Of a stretch of DNA of 64,000 nt, positions 35,611 to 48,015 are shown piece after piece. The DNA comes from Rhododendron vialii (taxonomy: Eukaryota; Streptophyta; Magnoliopsida; Ericales; Ericaceae), in NCBI RefSeq assembly GCF_030253575.1, contig NC_080565.1:3506001-3570000 (forward strand). Reading direction: 5' to 3'. Each line of letters opens with the position of its first letter. Position 1 is the first letter of the stretch. The notes below the pieces were generated by a model. It worked only from the letters and a program-made list of their open reading frames with translations. It ran no database searches and was not told the origin of the DNA. A program made the position numbers and the translations under genes.

Positions 35611-35864
35611 CCATTGTAAATTTTGTACAACATTTTTAGCCTACAATTTCTTATACTTTATACAACCTGCAATCCAACCTGAATAGCATTGCACATAATA
35701 AGTTCATACAATGCTTAAACAAAAAAAAGATGGCGTCTCCAATAGCTTCCTTGGCAATATATTTCACAATATTTAATACAAAACCAACAAAATGTCTCAA
35801 AACATCAAAGCAATTACCATTACATAAAAGAAATTCAATATACTAAATATCCTTCCAACATTTC

Positions 35865-36150
35865 TATCTAGTACAAGCCTTGTCACCATTTATCAACAAA
35901 AAGGCTTTCGAAATTATCTATGTATCACAAAAGTGGAGTACAAGCCTTGTCACCAAATATCAACAAAAAGGCCTTCCAAAATATCTATGTATCCCAAAAG
36001 TGGAGTTCAAACCTTAGACACCAAAATATTAACACAAAGGCTTCAACCAAAAGAGTGCTTCCAAAATCTACCCATCATAAATATCAACAAAAAGACTTCA
36101 ACCAAAAGAGTCCTTCCAAAATCTATCCATCCCATTAGTATCAACAAAAA
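35865..36150. repeat. short tandem repeats inside the CACTA element
   Basis: Two units of about 65 bp (GTACAAGCCTTGTCACC ... AATATCTATGTATC) are followed by about two more diverged units (TCAACAAAAAGACTTCAACC ... CCTTCCAAAATCTA). Confidence 0.75.
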
Positions 36151-36509
36151 GTCTTCAACCAACGAAGCGATCATAACAACCATCACACTAGCAAGATCAT
36201 ACCTATATCTTCAGCATAAAGTCACAACAGCACTTCTTTATCAACCCATAAACCTACATATGGTAGAAGCAAACATTTCAATTTGATAGAGTCATAACAA
36301 TTTCTACTAAACATTTCAATTCGAAAGAGCATCTTCTTTCAGATTATTCGAAGGTGATCTTGGTGTATCATGTTCAATTTTTTCATTATCAACCTAAAAA
36401 TTGCATAATAAAAAACTATTGTAAATGACCAATGAGACTGTGAACATATATAACGAGTAGAACAGACAAATAACGAATGAGTCTAAATTTAATGCTCAAG
36501 CTGCCGCTA

Positions 36510-36870
36510 AAGCATGGATACTCTATTTCGGCCTCCGTATCATGTATCGGTATCCGATATGGATACCGATACTCTCGGATACTCTCCGTACGTATCCGAT
36601 CGTATTGTGTCTATAGAGTTTTTAGAAACTGATCAATCTATTCCACAATCACACAATAGCAGCGATTACATCAGTTATATATATCTCGCACTACTCACTG
36701 ATCTTGACTACAATCCACTTAACAAGATCCCTAACTAACTTAGCACTGTTCTGTTATGGACTGAGAATCTATTACACAAGGTGGAGGAATCCAGTGCTTC
36801 TCAATCTAGGTGTTACACGATATACTAGTCCGCTTATCAATGTCCATATCCCGTGTCCGTATCCGTGCTT
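36510..36870. mobile_element. element C: GTATCCG-motif element nested in the CACTA
   Basis: Inverted ends AAGCATGGATAC and the complement of AAGCACGGATAC. Variants of GTATCCG and CGGATAC crowd 36514-36605 and 36840-36868. No target duplication found. It resembles elements A and B in design but with a different motif. Confidence 0.6.
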
Positions 36871-38508
36871 CTTATCTTGGACTAACAAGAGAGGTGGTGG
36901 TGGGTATAGCAAAATCAAAGCATTTGGCATATGGGGACATCCCAACTGATAGCTCTTGGACTCCAAGGAAGATTCTAAGTGTTAGACATTTAGGCCAACC
37001 TTGTTGGGGGAATAAGGGACCCAAAAATAACGATGGCAGCTAGAATGATAAGAGACCTTTATCAGTTATCGATGAAACTTGATAAGAGACCTGTATCCAT
37101 CATTATCATGCAACACAAATCAGAGCACCTAAACAGTGGGAACAATTAAAATTGCTAGCTTATAGAAATATTTGTTAGTTAGCTGTTCTTGAGATTTGCA
37201 CCTCCCTCTCTTCCTCTTGAAGTTATGAACGGTTGGTCGACAGACTCGATGTTCTTTTTAATACAAGAAAAGTCAATCAGCTACAACCTGTTAAGGATCC
37301 ATAGCATCCAATTGCCCATGCCACCCAAAAAATAAACACAAATATCACCCAAAACATTCTTAAACTGAGCAAAAAACATAGCAGAAATGCAGCAGAACAG
37401 AGCAGATTTCCTGAACACAAGTGAGCTACAAATGTGCAGTTTTTCCAGCAATAAAACAGAGGAAGAAGTAGATTTATCTCGGCACAAGAAAATTGAATTT
37501 TCTTTCACAAATCCAAGCTTTACAAAGCTTCCTTCACATCCAAAACATAGCACACACAAGATAGAGAATCTTCTTTTTAAAACCTTTGATAACAGGCAAC
37601 AAACCTTTCATTCAATCAAGCAACAAAGCTATTAACAAGCTGTCCACATACCATATTGGTAACACCCATTACATGGGACTAAACTGGCCAAACATAAGAC
37701 TATGCCTTCAATGTCTAAAATGACACTTAAATCGATTATATATAAACAAAAAATGGTCACCCACCATTGTAGGAAATCACAGGACATAAGTCCACTCAGC
37801 CACCTCTTGGAGAATCGTGTTTGTTCACATCCGTCATTCTACTGTCAACTACCCATTTGTTAGGACTTTGACTAGTATCAGATTGTGACCTGTTTCTAAA
37901 CAGTTCTGTTGTTGTTCTGTTACTGATCTATTAGGTAGCTGCTCGTTATGACTGCTGCTACTGCTATTATTTCCCACGGCTGTGGTTGTTCTGCTACTAT
38001 TTCTGTTATGGCCACTATTTTTATATGGTGTATCCTGCTTTCTGCTGCTCAGTCCAGCAGCTGAACAGTTCTGTTACTGCTATTGTGTGCTACACAAAGT
38101 ATCTAGTGATCCCTCTTGACAGCTATGTGTTGTTGCTATTGTATGATTCACTGCTATTCTGCTAATTCCTCTCGGCTGCTGAGTTCTTCTAAGTGTAGTT
38201 CAATGTGTATGCTAGTTCTAACTTTCTGTAAATGAACTGAATCCGTGGCATAATTGCTGGTGGTTCTTCTCGGCAGTTTTGTCCAGTCCTGATTGTTACT
38301 ACCAGTTAGTTCCATGTCTCTTTTGTAATGCTTAGGAAGCCTAGGATACAATTGGCAATCCCTAACCGGAAGGTCCAAGCACAGGCTATGACATTCATTA
38401 AGGCGTTGTTAATATAATTTTAACAACCATTTTAGTTCATCTAAACAAAGTAGATACAAGATATTTTGTACGCTGAAACTAGCGAGATCATCTCAACAAA
38501 ACAAGAGT
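36871..38508. other. CACTA interior, no recognised coding
   Basis: AT-rich with simple tracts; CTG/GCT-like stretches at about 37900-38100. No transposase domain recognised. Confidence 0.4.
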
Positions 38509-39810
38509 TCATTCCAACAGCATTTTCAGGAATAAAGTGGTGGAGTGGGATGATGCACATACCTTGAATTCTTTACTAGTCTTTTCCTTCACAAAATCCT
38601 TCCAATCATGCAGCGATTTGACATTTTCAGGCTGTAGCTTTAGCCTTTCTTCCTCATTTGAAGCGTTTCTTATCTTTTTTACTAATATCGACTTTGAGGC
38701 TCTCCAATCTTCATTCATTCTCCGGAAAACCATTTGTCTATGCCATTCTTCATGAAGATTGAATCTTACCTAAAAAGAGCATGTAACTTGCATGAAATTC
38801 TATAATTTTTACTTCCACAAGAGTAACTTGGGGAAAAAAAAGAGTTGAAGTCAAGAGATTCTATCATGTAACTCTATGCCTTTCTTCATGAAGATTGGAT
38901 CAGTGAAGCTATGAAAAAAGAGAGTTGAAATTCTATTATCATGTAACTAAAAGCATTATAATAGTTGGGCACCATGACATACCTTAATGGATTGCCATAG
39001 GATTTCTGCCATTCCCGAAGGAAGCTTTCGCCAATCCAAAAGTGTATATGGTACAATCTCTCGAACTAGAGGTCCCAAGAAAGAAGACAACTTAACTGAT
39101 CCCCTCACTTATTGGTTCACCATTCTCATCAAACTTAACTTCAATCCGACTACTTCCATCTATAGCAATGGTTTTCAACTTGGTCGGGCCTCTTTTGCGT
39201 TTGAGATTTTGTGACGTTCTTGTAGGGATTGCAGGAGTTTCTATAGAATTTGGCATTGGATATGAATGTACTTCTAAAATATTACATAAAAAAAGTAAAC
39301 AAACTACATAAAAAAAGTAAACAAACAAGAAATAAACTCATAATATTGTTTCTCACCCACACAGCCGACAACCATATGTGGGCTGCAAAACATGTCAGTT
39401 TGTTCAGCAGGTGATGTGGGATGCTGCTCAGCTTCGGTTGCTCCCTGGGTGCTGCCACTTTGTTCTTGAGTTCTTTGTGATTTTCTCAAAGGTTGTGCAC
39501 TAGAACAAGCCTTCTTCTTTCTTGGACCTATACCATTCACCTGAAAATATGAAAGAAGCAATGCATGAATAAAGGGGAGTGGACAACATTGTAATGAGCA
39601 TGTAAATTATAAAAAGAGCATGTATATGGAAAACATGTAGAAGTACATTAATCTATCAAAGAGTATACTATCAAGACAATGGTGACTCAAATTCCGACAA
39701 TGTTTGCAAGGGCATAGAATCTTTCCTAAATATCCTGCGTTTTGATTAGCCATCTCCACAAAGTTCAATGCTGCGTTCATATACTCATCAGTGCATCTAC
39801 AAATGTACAA
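38509..39810 (-). pseudogene. CACTA TnpA-like gene (Transpos_assoc and Transposase_24 parts), broken
   Basis: In order on the minus strand: a Transpos_assoc-like piece (39607-39810: DEYMNAALNFVEMA, then LCPCKHCRN); a Ser/Gln-rich linker (39340-39545); and the Transposase_24 (Ptta/En/Spm) part, KRKRGPTKLKTI, KFDENGEPIS, FLGPLVREIVPY, DWRKLPSGMAEILWQSIK, then after an intron VRFNLHEEWHRQMVFRR and WKDFVKEKTSKEFK. Introns with GT-AG ends separate the pieces. A frameshift lies between PISEGIS and KLSSFLG near 39100 (stop TAA). Its normal role would be binding the subterminal repeats. Broken, so probably inactive. Confidence 0.75.
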
Positions 39811-42800
39811 GCTAAGTGTGTTAAATGTTTTCAGAATCTGTAACTAGTTTATCTATAGTTGTCTAAAAAAGTTTTTTCTATTACCTATTCAAACGCACCC
39901 AATCTTTGTCCACCATCTTAACAACACCAAGGCTTGTTTCTTGATATCATACAATCATACATGTAATACATTGGGTAAGTCCACTCGTCTTGGAACAATA
40001 ACCGAGAAGTATGCCAACAAAAATCCTAGAAATTATCCCCCAAAAAAGCATGTATATAGAGCTCCACATTACAAATGCCATCAATAGGAAAAGAAACCTA
40101 CAAACTACACCGTAAGCATAAGAAGCACCAATATAACCCTAAGAGATAATATCACAGCACAAGAAACCCCCAAATGGATTAAGAGAACTGAAAAATTGAA
40201 ATGAGCAATTACAACACCACAAAACACTGGATTGATTTACATCCAAATGCAGCAATCTTACTTCATGAATCCCATAGTGATATTCTGTCCCCTCATCCCA
40301 AAAAGCCTTTCTTTGACTAATTAGATTAGATATCCTTATGTAGTTAACTTCTGGTCTATAACAAAGACCTTATAACAAGAGCAATTATGCAGCCCTTTGT
40401 AAATTCAACCAACAACCAATCAGTTAATTAACTTCAGACAAACACACACTACATGACCACTTCAAAGATTTTCTTTATAGTTGTTTCACAAAAGGTAGGG
40501 TAGGACAACTTTTATAGCAGAAAACCTAAAGCTCCAAGGTATGAAAGAACAACTTCTATAGCAGATAACCTAAAGCTCCAAGGTACAGCCCCCCATGGTT
40601 TCCTGGAGCTGCACCTCACGGACTGCACACAAACAGCAGTAGATTATACACCATAGGGAAAAGCAGCAAGATACACCATCTTGACATGAAAAACAGTTGC
40701 CATAACAGAAAATTAGCCACAAAACAGTGACAGCAACAGCTGTAGAAAAACAGCAGCAGCAACAACAAAATAGCAGTAGCAATTACACTGCTCTATGATG
40801 CCTTCACATCCAAATCTGGATGCTCCATGATACGGCAGACACAGCAGCAGAAACATAGCAGCAGTAGCAGACACAGCAGCAGCAGAAACACAGCAGCTTA
40901 CAGATTCTTCACAGCAGCGAACAGTATGGTTTACCAGCAGGAAAAAAAACATGACTCTTGTTGAAAATACAATCAAGACTGAAGTGGTTTGTGGTAGGAA
41001 CTAACCCACTCCAAGCCACACCCTTAGGACAGGCCCATAAGAAAATGCAGCATACTAAAACAGCAAGATACATCTTCATGAACAAATGAATGCAGAATAA
41101 CCCTCCACCAGCAAGTATTCATCGCAGTGTCGAAATTTCATTAGAGCTTTTAGCAACAACACTAATGAAGCCATTGGTTTGCACAAATTGATTTAATTAC
41201 CCCAGCAAGCCCACGCCCCAAAACCGCCCCCCCACCCCCCCCCCTAACCTCTGTATATACTCATAAATGAACTACTCAACTACCCTTTGGAATTCCTGAA
41301 AAAGCAGGAGTGCCATATGTACAATATATTTACATAGGTCCAACAGAGTCAAATCACGAGAATACCCAACCAACTTTGTTAGCATTCAATTATATGCTAT
41401 CTAACTAGCAACCAATTCCTATTGAATTTAATGTTTTCTTTATCCCTGGGGTATAGCTGGAATTATGATTGCTAAAGAGCATGGGCTTAGTTGTAGGCAC
41501 ATGTATCCTTAAATTGGGCATTGTACAATTGTATTAATCAAACTACCTTATTCCTAATCCCCTTTCAAGTGTCCAAAGCTGTCCAAAGCAAGTGATGGTT
41601 GTTAAGTACAGATTCAACCAATTGAAATAGAGTCAATGCAGTTCAAAAACAGATTCAATGCAGTTGAAGCAACTGGAACAGATTGAATACAGATTCCCAC
41701 AGTGCAGATTCAAGTAAAGCAAGTCCAACTAAAGCAGGTTCAATTACTGAGTATCTAACTTTCTCTAAGTTCATCCATTCATTCATTCATTCAAAATGAA
41801 GAGGGACGAAGCTAAAATCACTGCATAGGAGAACCTTCAGAGGGCAAAAGCCAAGGCAGCAATAAGGAAACTAGAGATTTGTTAAAACCTTTCCAAATAG
41901 CATGTGTTATGGAGTTCTAGGTTCTGTGGAGAAGTGTCACATTACTTATCCATCTTATGCGCACAACATTCCAAATAATTTTCAGAAATCTGTCAAGCAG
42001 GAATCAATAACTTTTTTACAAACGCTAAAGTAAATAACTTTTTACCGAGGGAGAAATAATGGGTGTAGTTGGTGTTCCTACCGTTGCCGGAATAATAGAT
42101 ACCTCAATAAGTTCCTGACTCCACTCACGATAGTTGACATGAAGTTATGTTTAATAGTTGCCCCAACCGGTGGTGTAAATTACTGACTTAGAGCGAATTA
42201 CAAATAAGTATGTAACCAAGTTGTTACCAACTGCAAATCCTATCTTAGAAATAGCCACCGAAGTGCAATAGCCAAACTATCTTCAACTAAACCTATTGTT
42301 CTGATCCAAGATTATCTTCGAAATCTTTGACACGCTCATGTTCTAGTTCGTACAATGAGAGGTGATATGGTGGTGTTACCTTTCATAGATATTGCCGAAA
42401 GAAACTCAATGTTCAGTGGGGGAAAGATGGCTCGGTTGAGGGAATGGTTTGTTGAGTGACAACTTATGCACAAGAAGTGGCAAGATAAAGAAGTGAACTA
42501 GCATACTACTGATATACAACATCCTAGGCTAGAAGTTGCTTTGTTTATAAACTCTACACGATGATCTTTAGAAATATCAGGTAACACTAAAGGGGACCGA
42601 AAAGACTGGTGTGCGTAAAGAGGAGTAATCAAACTCATGATCAAATAAAGTTAATTAATTTACCAACCTTGGATCAGTTTGAACTCAAACTAAGATCCCC
42701 ACCAAAATGTTCGGGATGAACTGAATATATTTTGCTTGACCATGTTAATTGACAGGTATTTCCAACATAATGAGTTTTGGAAGACTTTGAGTGAGAATCC

Positions 42801-45501
42801 CACAAAAACTTCCTTTGCACCAACTCTATTCAATCACTTGCAGACAAGCAAAAAAAGTGCCAAAAATCAGAATCAACGAATCCAAAACAGCCGGGTGTCA
42901 TCAATATCAGGTTCCTATCATCTCTCCAACTTCCATCTCCAGGAAAAGGTTGATAGGAAGAGCCAGATAGTCCCACAAGAAAATCAGGAGGGTGGCAATT
43001 GTATCTTAATTAGTGTTTCCAAAAATAGCTTTCAAAATTCAACATGATTTCTTGCCAGATTGTTACCAGCTTCACCATAGTACTTCCCCGAAAATCAAAA
43101 AGAAATTGTGGACCATCAGGGGATAGCCCTCCACCATACCACAAATCATCTCAACCATGACTGAAACAAATGATACCAGGTCTCTACTACGACTACCTAA
43201 TGGAAAAACACAAAAACTAATTTGCGCTCACTTGACTGATACGTATATAGTACATTTGACAGAACAATGATAATTAGGATGACACCCTCAGCATAAATAA
43301 ACACATAGTGAAATCACTGAAATTAATCATTCACACTTCAAGTTCTGACCATATCCGATCAAATAACATAAATTTAAGAATGACATTTAAACCATTGAAA
43401 AGTAGACTTCTTCTTCGATCCGAAGGTCATACATCAAAAAGAAACGGAGTTCGGGTAACCTTACTACGGCCTTGCAATTATGGCTCAACGTAACCATGAA
43501 ACTGGTGCAAAGGCAGAATTTGGGTCAACTTTGGATGCAAATCTGTTATTGCTCGGACATACCCGTGATGCATGGGATGTATCGTTGGAAAGCTCTATGT
43601 GTCTAGTTTCTAACAAAACAAACGGCGCGTCATTTCAAGTCCCGAGCTAGGAGTTATGGCCATTTTACCAAAGTCCGCCGGTGCTGTTAGATTCTACGCG
43701 GGAATAAGTACAATTGATTGAAAAATCATAACTCTTCCATCTTAAACCCAAAAACATTGAAACCAATGCCAAAAGTTGCACCACTACAAGCCCTACACTC
43801 AGTAAAAATTCCAGGTTCAGAAACGAGAGGAGGTTAACCCAACAATCAAACGAAAAACCGATTCGCAACCATTTTCACACCAGTCAACCAACCCTGCTTT
43901 AGAAATTCACCAAAAATTATATACAAATTGTCATTACTTGATTCCAACGCCAATCTCTTCTTAACTTAAATATGCAGCTCCTGTAAAAGACCCAAAGCCA
44001 CCCAAAATGTTCATCATGCCCAGAAAGTTAAAAGAAGACAGCCACGCACAGATTCGCACATCCAGCAAACAGCCAGTATTCAAAAATTCATAACTAATTG
44101 TGTGATTATCGGTCTTGCATGATCTTGGTACCGAAATCTTTGTATTGAAACGTACTTTAACAGTTATGAAGACACCAAAAATTGATTCCTAGCAGATGGG
44201 CCTCCAAATGACAGATTACCAAAACCCACGCCTCCAAATGACAGATTGCCAAAACCCACGAAATTTTCAGCATACACTAGATTTATTCAAGACTCAAAAT
44301 AGATGAACAAACTTGATTCTTGTACATCAAACTAACACTTAAACATGTAAAGAAGGCAGGAGATCCCTACCTCAAGTATCAAGACCAAGCTTTGAGCTCA
44401 AACCAAACCCTAGCCTCCAAATCCGAAATATGCCTCCACCGAGCTCTTCCCACGCTATCCGAGACCAAGGATGATATGTGCGTGGGTTTTTCAAGGATTG
44501 ATGGTGGAGTAGCAAAAATTTGGTTGAGGGAGCGAGAGAGAGAAGACCGAGAGAAAGGGAGAGGAGGGAGAGAGAGCTTACGTTAAAAAAAGAAAAGGGG
44601 AAAGTGAAGTGTTCTCCTAGTGTGTGTTGATACATAGAGCCGTCATGCACTAACACCACTCTATTCAACAAACATCACATTATATCCCCCAACTCATACA
44701 CCCTCACACATTAACAACATTTTGTTCAAAACTTAAATTCATATTTTTTTTTGTATAGACCATTTGCATTATAAATACCAAGAATTAAATAATGAAATTA
44801 TGGGTCTCTACAAAATGTATGAGCATTGTGCGAAAGTTAGTACGGCTTGAAGACATGATATTTGAAGAAGATATCCAAAACAACATTTTCTTACTGATAG
44901 GATAGGCAATAACTTCCTGAGGTTATCACTAATGGTCTATTGTCATGGTTGTTGAAGACACTGAATTCGCACATCTAAAGTCCTCATACACTTGGGCAAT
45001 GAGAATCATCATATGTAGCAATCACAAACAATTCCTCCACCGAGAGATAATAAGATAGACTAAGACCCAGTGCCTAAAGTAGGCACAAAGCCAGTGAGCA
45101 AGGTCTTTTAGACCAAACCGAGCCTTATGTCCCAATCACTTGGGGTCGGCTGAGCAAGGTCTTTTAGACGATTGGAAATATTAAACCATGCATGCAAAAG
45201 CTAACAAAAGTTACGCTAGTTTGCTTAGCAGATGACATCAAATCTTTGGGATATATTGACCTCCAATATCGACATTACATGAATAAAAAGCATTTTTTTT
45301 TCCACGATGCAAATCTAGCCACCTTAAAATCTAGAAAACAAAAAGGGCAACGGTAGAGGCATTGTGCATAGTAGTAGTAAAAAGGATCAACTAGCAAAAA
45401 GTAAAAGAAAAATAGAAGGGAGTTCAAGTCCTCGATCGATTTCTGCATTATTAAGGCCTTAGAGTAAGTTTCTATATATTGTAATAATAAGTATTGGGCT
45501 A
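39811..45501. other. CACTA interior without recognised genes
   Basis: 40700-40930 is rich in CAG/CAACAG triplets. 43490-44130 (TTGGAAAGCTCTATGTGTC, GAGTTATGGCCATTTTACC) reads like a retroelement LTR or leader, but no ends were fixed. 44206-44261 holds a 28-bp tandem duplication (CGCCTCCAAATGACAGATT-type). A GA-rich stretch lies at about 44527-44575. Confidence 0.4.
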
Positions 45502-46029
45502 CTACTTTTTGCAAATGGACTGCACCTGCTTTGCTGCTTCTTCCAATGCAATTGCCATTTTAACCAAAAAGGTGTCACAAAGCAAAATTTTGAGCAAGTT
45601 ATTCTCAATCCTCAAGATTCCATTTATTTCTGACCGCAATACATCAACAAAAACAAGAGGATCCAAAGTGGGTCTTCTATAGATCCTTCCTACCATATTA
45701 GCTCTCATCAAAAGAATCTGGTGAACACCAAAATAAGGTGAATAAAAGGTTTCACATTCCCTAATGTGCCTTAGGGCACAAGAAAAGACCAGTCTATCCC
45801 TCGCATATTCTCCGTAATCCACTACAGTGATTAGTTAAATTTACTCACACCAACACAAAGATAGAGGGGGAAGAATCTCAGTGAAATATTTCACTCCATC
45901 AAGAAACCAGACCTGGTAACTCTCTCTTATGAATATTGCATATATTTTGGCCCTTTCCAAGTCTTTCCAGATGATCCATACAAATTTCCCATTTTGGCCA
46001 ATTTGAGGTTTTTGACCAGCATATATCAT
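45502..46029 (-). CDS. unidentified frames inside the CACTA element, possibly captured gene pieces
   Basis: Two neighbouring minus-strand frames. The upper (45841-46029) has QNGKFVWIIWKDLERAK and RESYQVWFLDGVKYF; the lower (45502-45822) has DYGEYARDRLVFSCALRHI, RPTLDPLVFVDVLRSEING and KMAIALEEAAKQVQS, ending at a TAG. Good splice-like sites (CAG|GTCTGG, CACTGTAG|TGG, TTCACCAG|ATT) suggest exons. They are not CACTA proteins I know. Gene capture is inference. Confidence 0.35.
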
Positions 46030-46037
46030 GCCACTTT

Positions 46038-46038
<1 letters not shown>

Positions 46039-46084
<46 letters not shown>
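46039..46084. repeat. (GA)n microsatellite
   Basis: About 22 GA units inside the CACTA element. Confidence 0.95.
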
Positions 46085-46087
<3 letters not shown>

Positions 46088-47854
46088 TTTCAGATTGACA
46101 TTCAACCTTTTTCACCCAGGAAAACCACCAGGACTAGTCTGAAATTTTCTTAAATCTTCTAGTATCTTGTCGTCTTGTGGGGTTACAAACTTTTAGTTGC
46201 TAAAACAAACCTTTGAGTTAAGGTAAGACTTTTCTTTGATACTTAGTCATAGAAGCCTGGACCACCAGCTGGCAAAGATAGTAGTGTCTCCTGCCAATAC
46301 CAGTAAGGAGGGGCAGTTTCTAGCTCAAAGTGGAATTGGTGCATGTGCGAGTTATGATAGATAGGGGAACGCATAAGTAGGCCTACCCGTTTCCTCACCA
46401 CCACCCACCATCATAGACACCCTCGCTTGTGTTGGTTGGACAGAATTAGTTGTGCAAACAAAAGTGTCCACAAAGCTTCCCATGTATCTCACTTTTGTCT
46501 CATGTCAACATCAAATCTTAATCCCTAAAACTAGATAACTTCTAAACTAAGACACTTTCTTATCTCTTTTCACAAATTCACTAGACAGAGGAAGAAAATA
46601 GTACATGAAAACAAAGAATGACCCTAAGCTAATAAGCTTTTCATTCATATCATCCAGTCACCGCAGTTTATTATGGTCAAAACAAATGAAATCAACACAA
46701 CTATGGAACTAATAATTAATTGGCATATAGTCACACCAAATGGTAACCTATTAAGGCCAAGGCAATAGGTATGAACATGAGGGTAGCCACTTCGTGCTTA
46801 CAGTGACAAAAAGGTTAGGTTCTGTACCCTAGCCACTCCTTCCACATTGCCATTATAACTTGGGGTAATTATCTACCATCATGAAGACATCATATGTTGC
46901 AACAATTAAAAAATAAAATGCATCGCCACTTGAAAAATAAATAAAAAAGTAAAGAAAGGTTATCTGAACTAGAAGTAGTAATTTTAGTGTCAGTTAGATT
47001 AGCATAACGTAACCATATATTTAAGATTGACTAGAAAAAACCAAGAATGAGCATTACTTGGATGATTGCTTCCTTAAGCTTTGAATGAAGTCGAGATCCA
47101 GAATCTTTAACACTTTTCGGAGGCCATATCTGCAACAACAAATCATGGCTGTAAAATGAAAACCGTCCTTCAAATAAATTTACAATTTACAACAAATCAT
47201 GACTTTCATAAACAATGCAGAATCACAAACCCCAAAAATCAATCCTTCAAAATGCTTAATCGTACATATATGTAGTCAAATATTCAAAATTTTCGTTTTC
47301 GAAGGGGCTAGGGTTGTGCATGTTGAAAGCTTCTCACTCTCAAACTGGTCTGTGTTTCTGTTTTCGTTTTCTTTTCATAAAACATGAATCTGCTGTTTGC
47401 TGGAACGAGAGAGAGAGAGAGAGGGAGAAGAAGAAGAAGAAGAAGAAGAAGAAGAAACCTGGTGCTCACGAGTGAAACCCTAGAATACCCAAAATCGTCG
47501 ACCCATTAGCTAGCAACAGCAGCTCGCACAACTTGAAATCCCTAGAACCAGTCGCACAAAATTATTAACAGATCTGGCGCCAATGATTTTCGTGTAACAA
47601 TTGGAATAATCGATTGGGTTTTCTCTTACCTGAGTAAGCAGATGAGAAGGGAAACGATTCAATCTGGGGAAGCAGCGATTCAATCTGGGATTTGGGAGCT
47701 GTCGTGGGATGAAGCGATTCAGCGTGGGATTTGGGAGCTGTCGTGGGATGAAGCGATTCAGCGCAAGCACTGGGAACTGGGAGGAAATTAGAAACATTTG
47801 GGGAAATATCAAAGCGGGACGCGCGAAAAGTTGGGCGGCCTTTTTTTCCTGTGT
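46085..47854. other. CACTA interior, right part
   Basis: A minus-strand exon-like piece near 47060-47130 reads IWPPKSVKDSGSRLHSKLK. (GA)n and (AAG)n tracts lie at 47408-47455. 47655-47760 holds a tandem duplication of GGGATTTGGGAGCTGTCGTG. Confidence 0.45.
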
Positions 47855-48012
47855 TCTGGAACGCTATGGAAGGAGAAGAAAACGCTGTAGGGAGAGGAAT
47901 TTTAATGAAACGCTATTGAACCGAAAAGAAAAGAAACGGAAGCTCACTTATCATAGCGTGGACGGGAAAACGTTATAAAAAAATGCTATAATAGGCCTTA
48001 TTTGTTGTAGTG
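47855..48012. repeat. right subterminal repeats of the CACTA element
   Basis: About six copies of AACGCTATGG, AACGCTGTAGG, AACGCTATTG, ATAGCGTGG and AACGTTATAA. Far fewer than on the left, so the element is asymmetric. Confidence 0.8.
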
Positions 48013-48015
48013 AAT

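Larger units (their letters stand above)
35052..48012. mobile_element. CACTA (En/Spm) DNA transposon, 12.96 kb
   Basis: Starts CACTACAAGAAAAATCAC and ends in the complement of CACTACAACAAATAAGG. A 3-bp duplication, AAT, flanks it (35049-35051, 48013-48015), as expected for CACTA elements. The uninterrupted paralogous site near 7540-7600 confirms insertion. Both ends carry subterminal repeats built on AACGCTATA/AACGCTGTA. Coding remnants of a Transposase_24/Transpos_assoc protein lie at 38.5-39.8 kb on the minus strand; no Transposase_21 (Tnp2) core was found. Other elements and unidentified frames lie inside. Probably non-autonomous now. Confidence 0.92.

Noticed and set aside
43440..44330. 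Solo LTR inside the CACTA element
   Set aside because: The internal text is LTR-like but no TG...CA ends with a matching target duplication could be placed.
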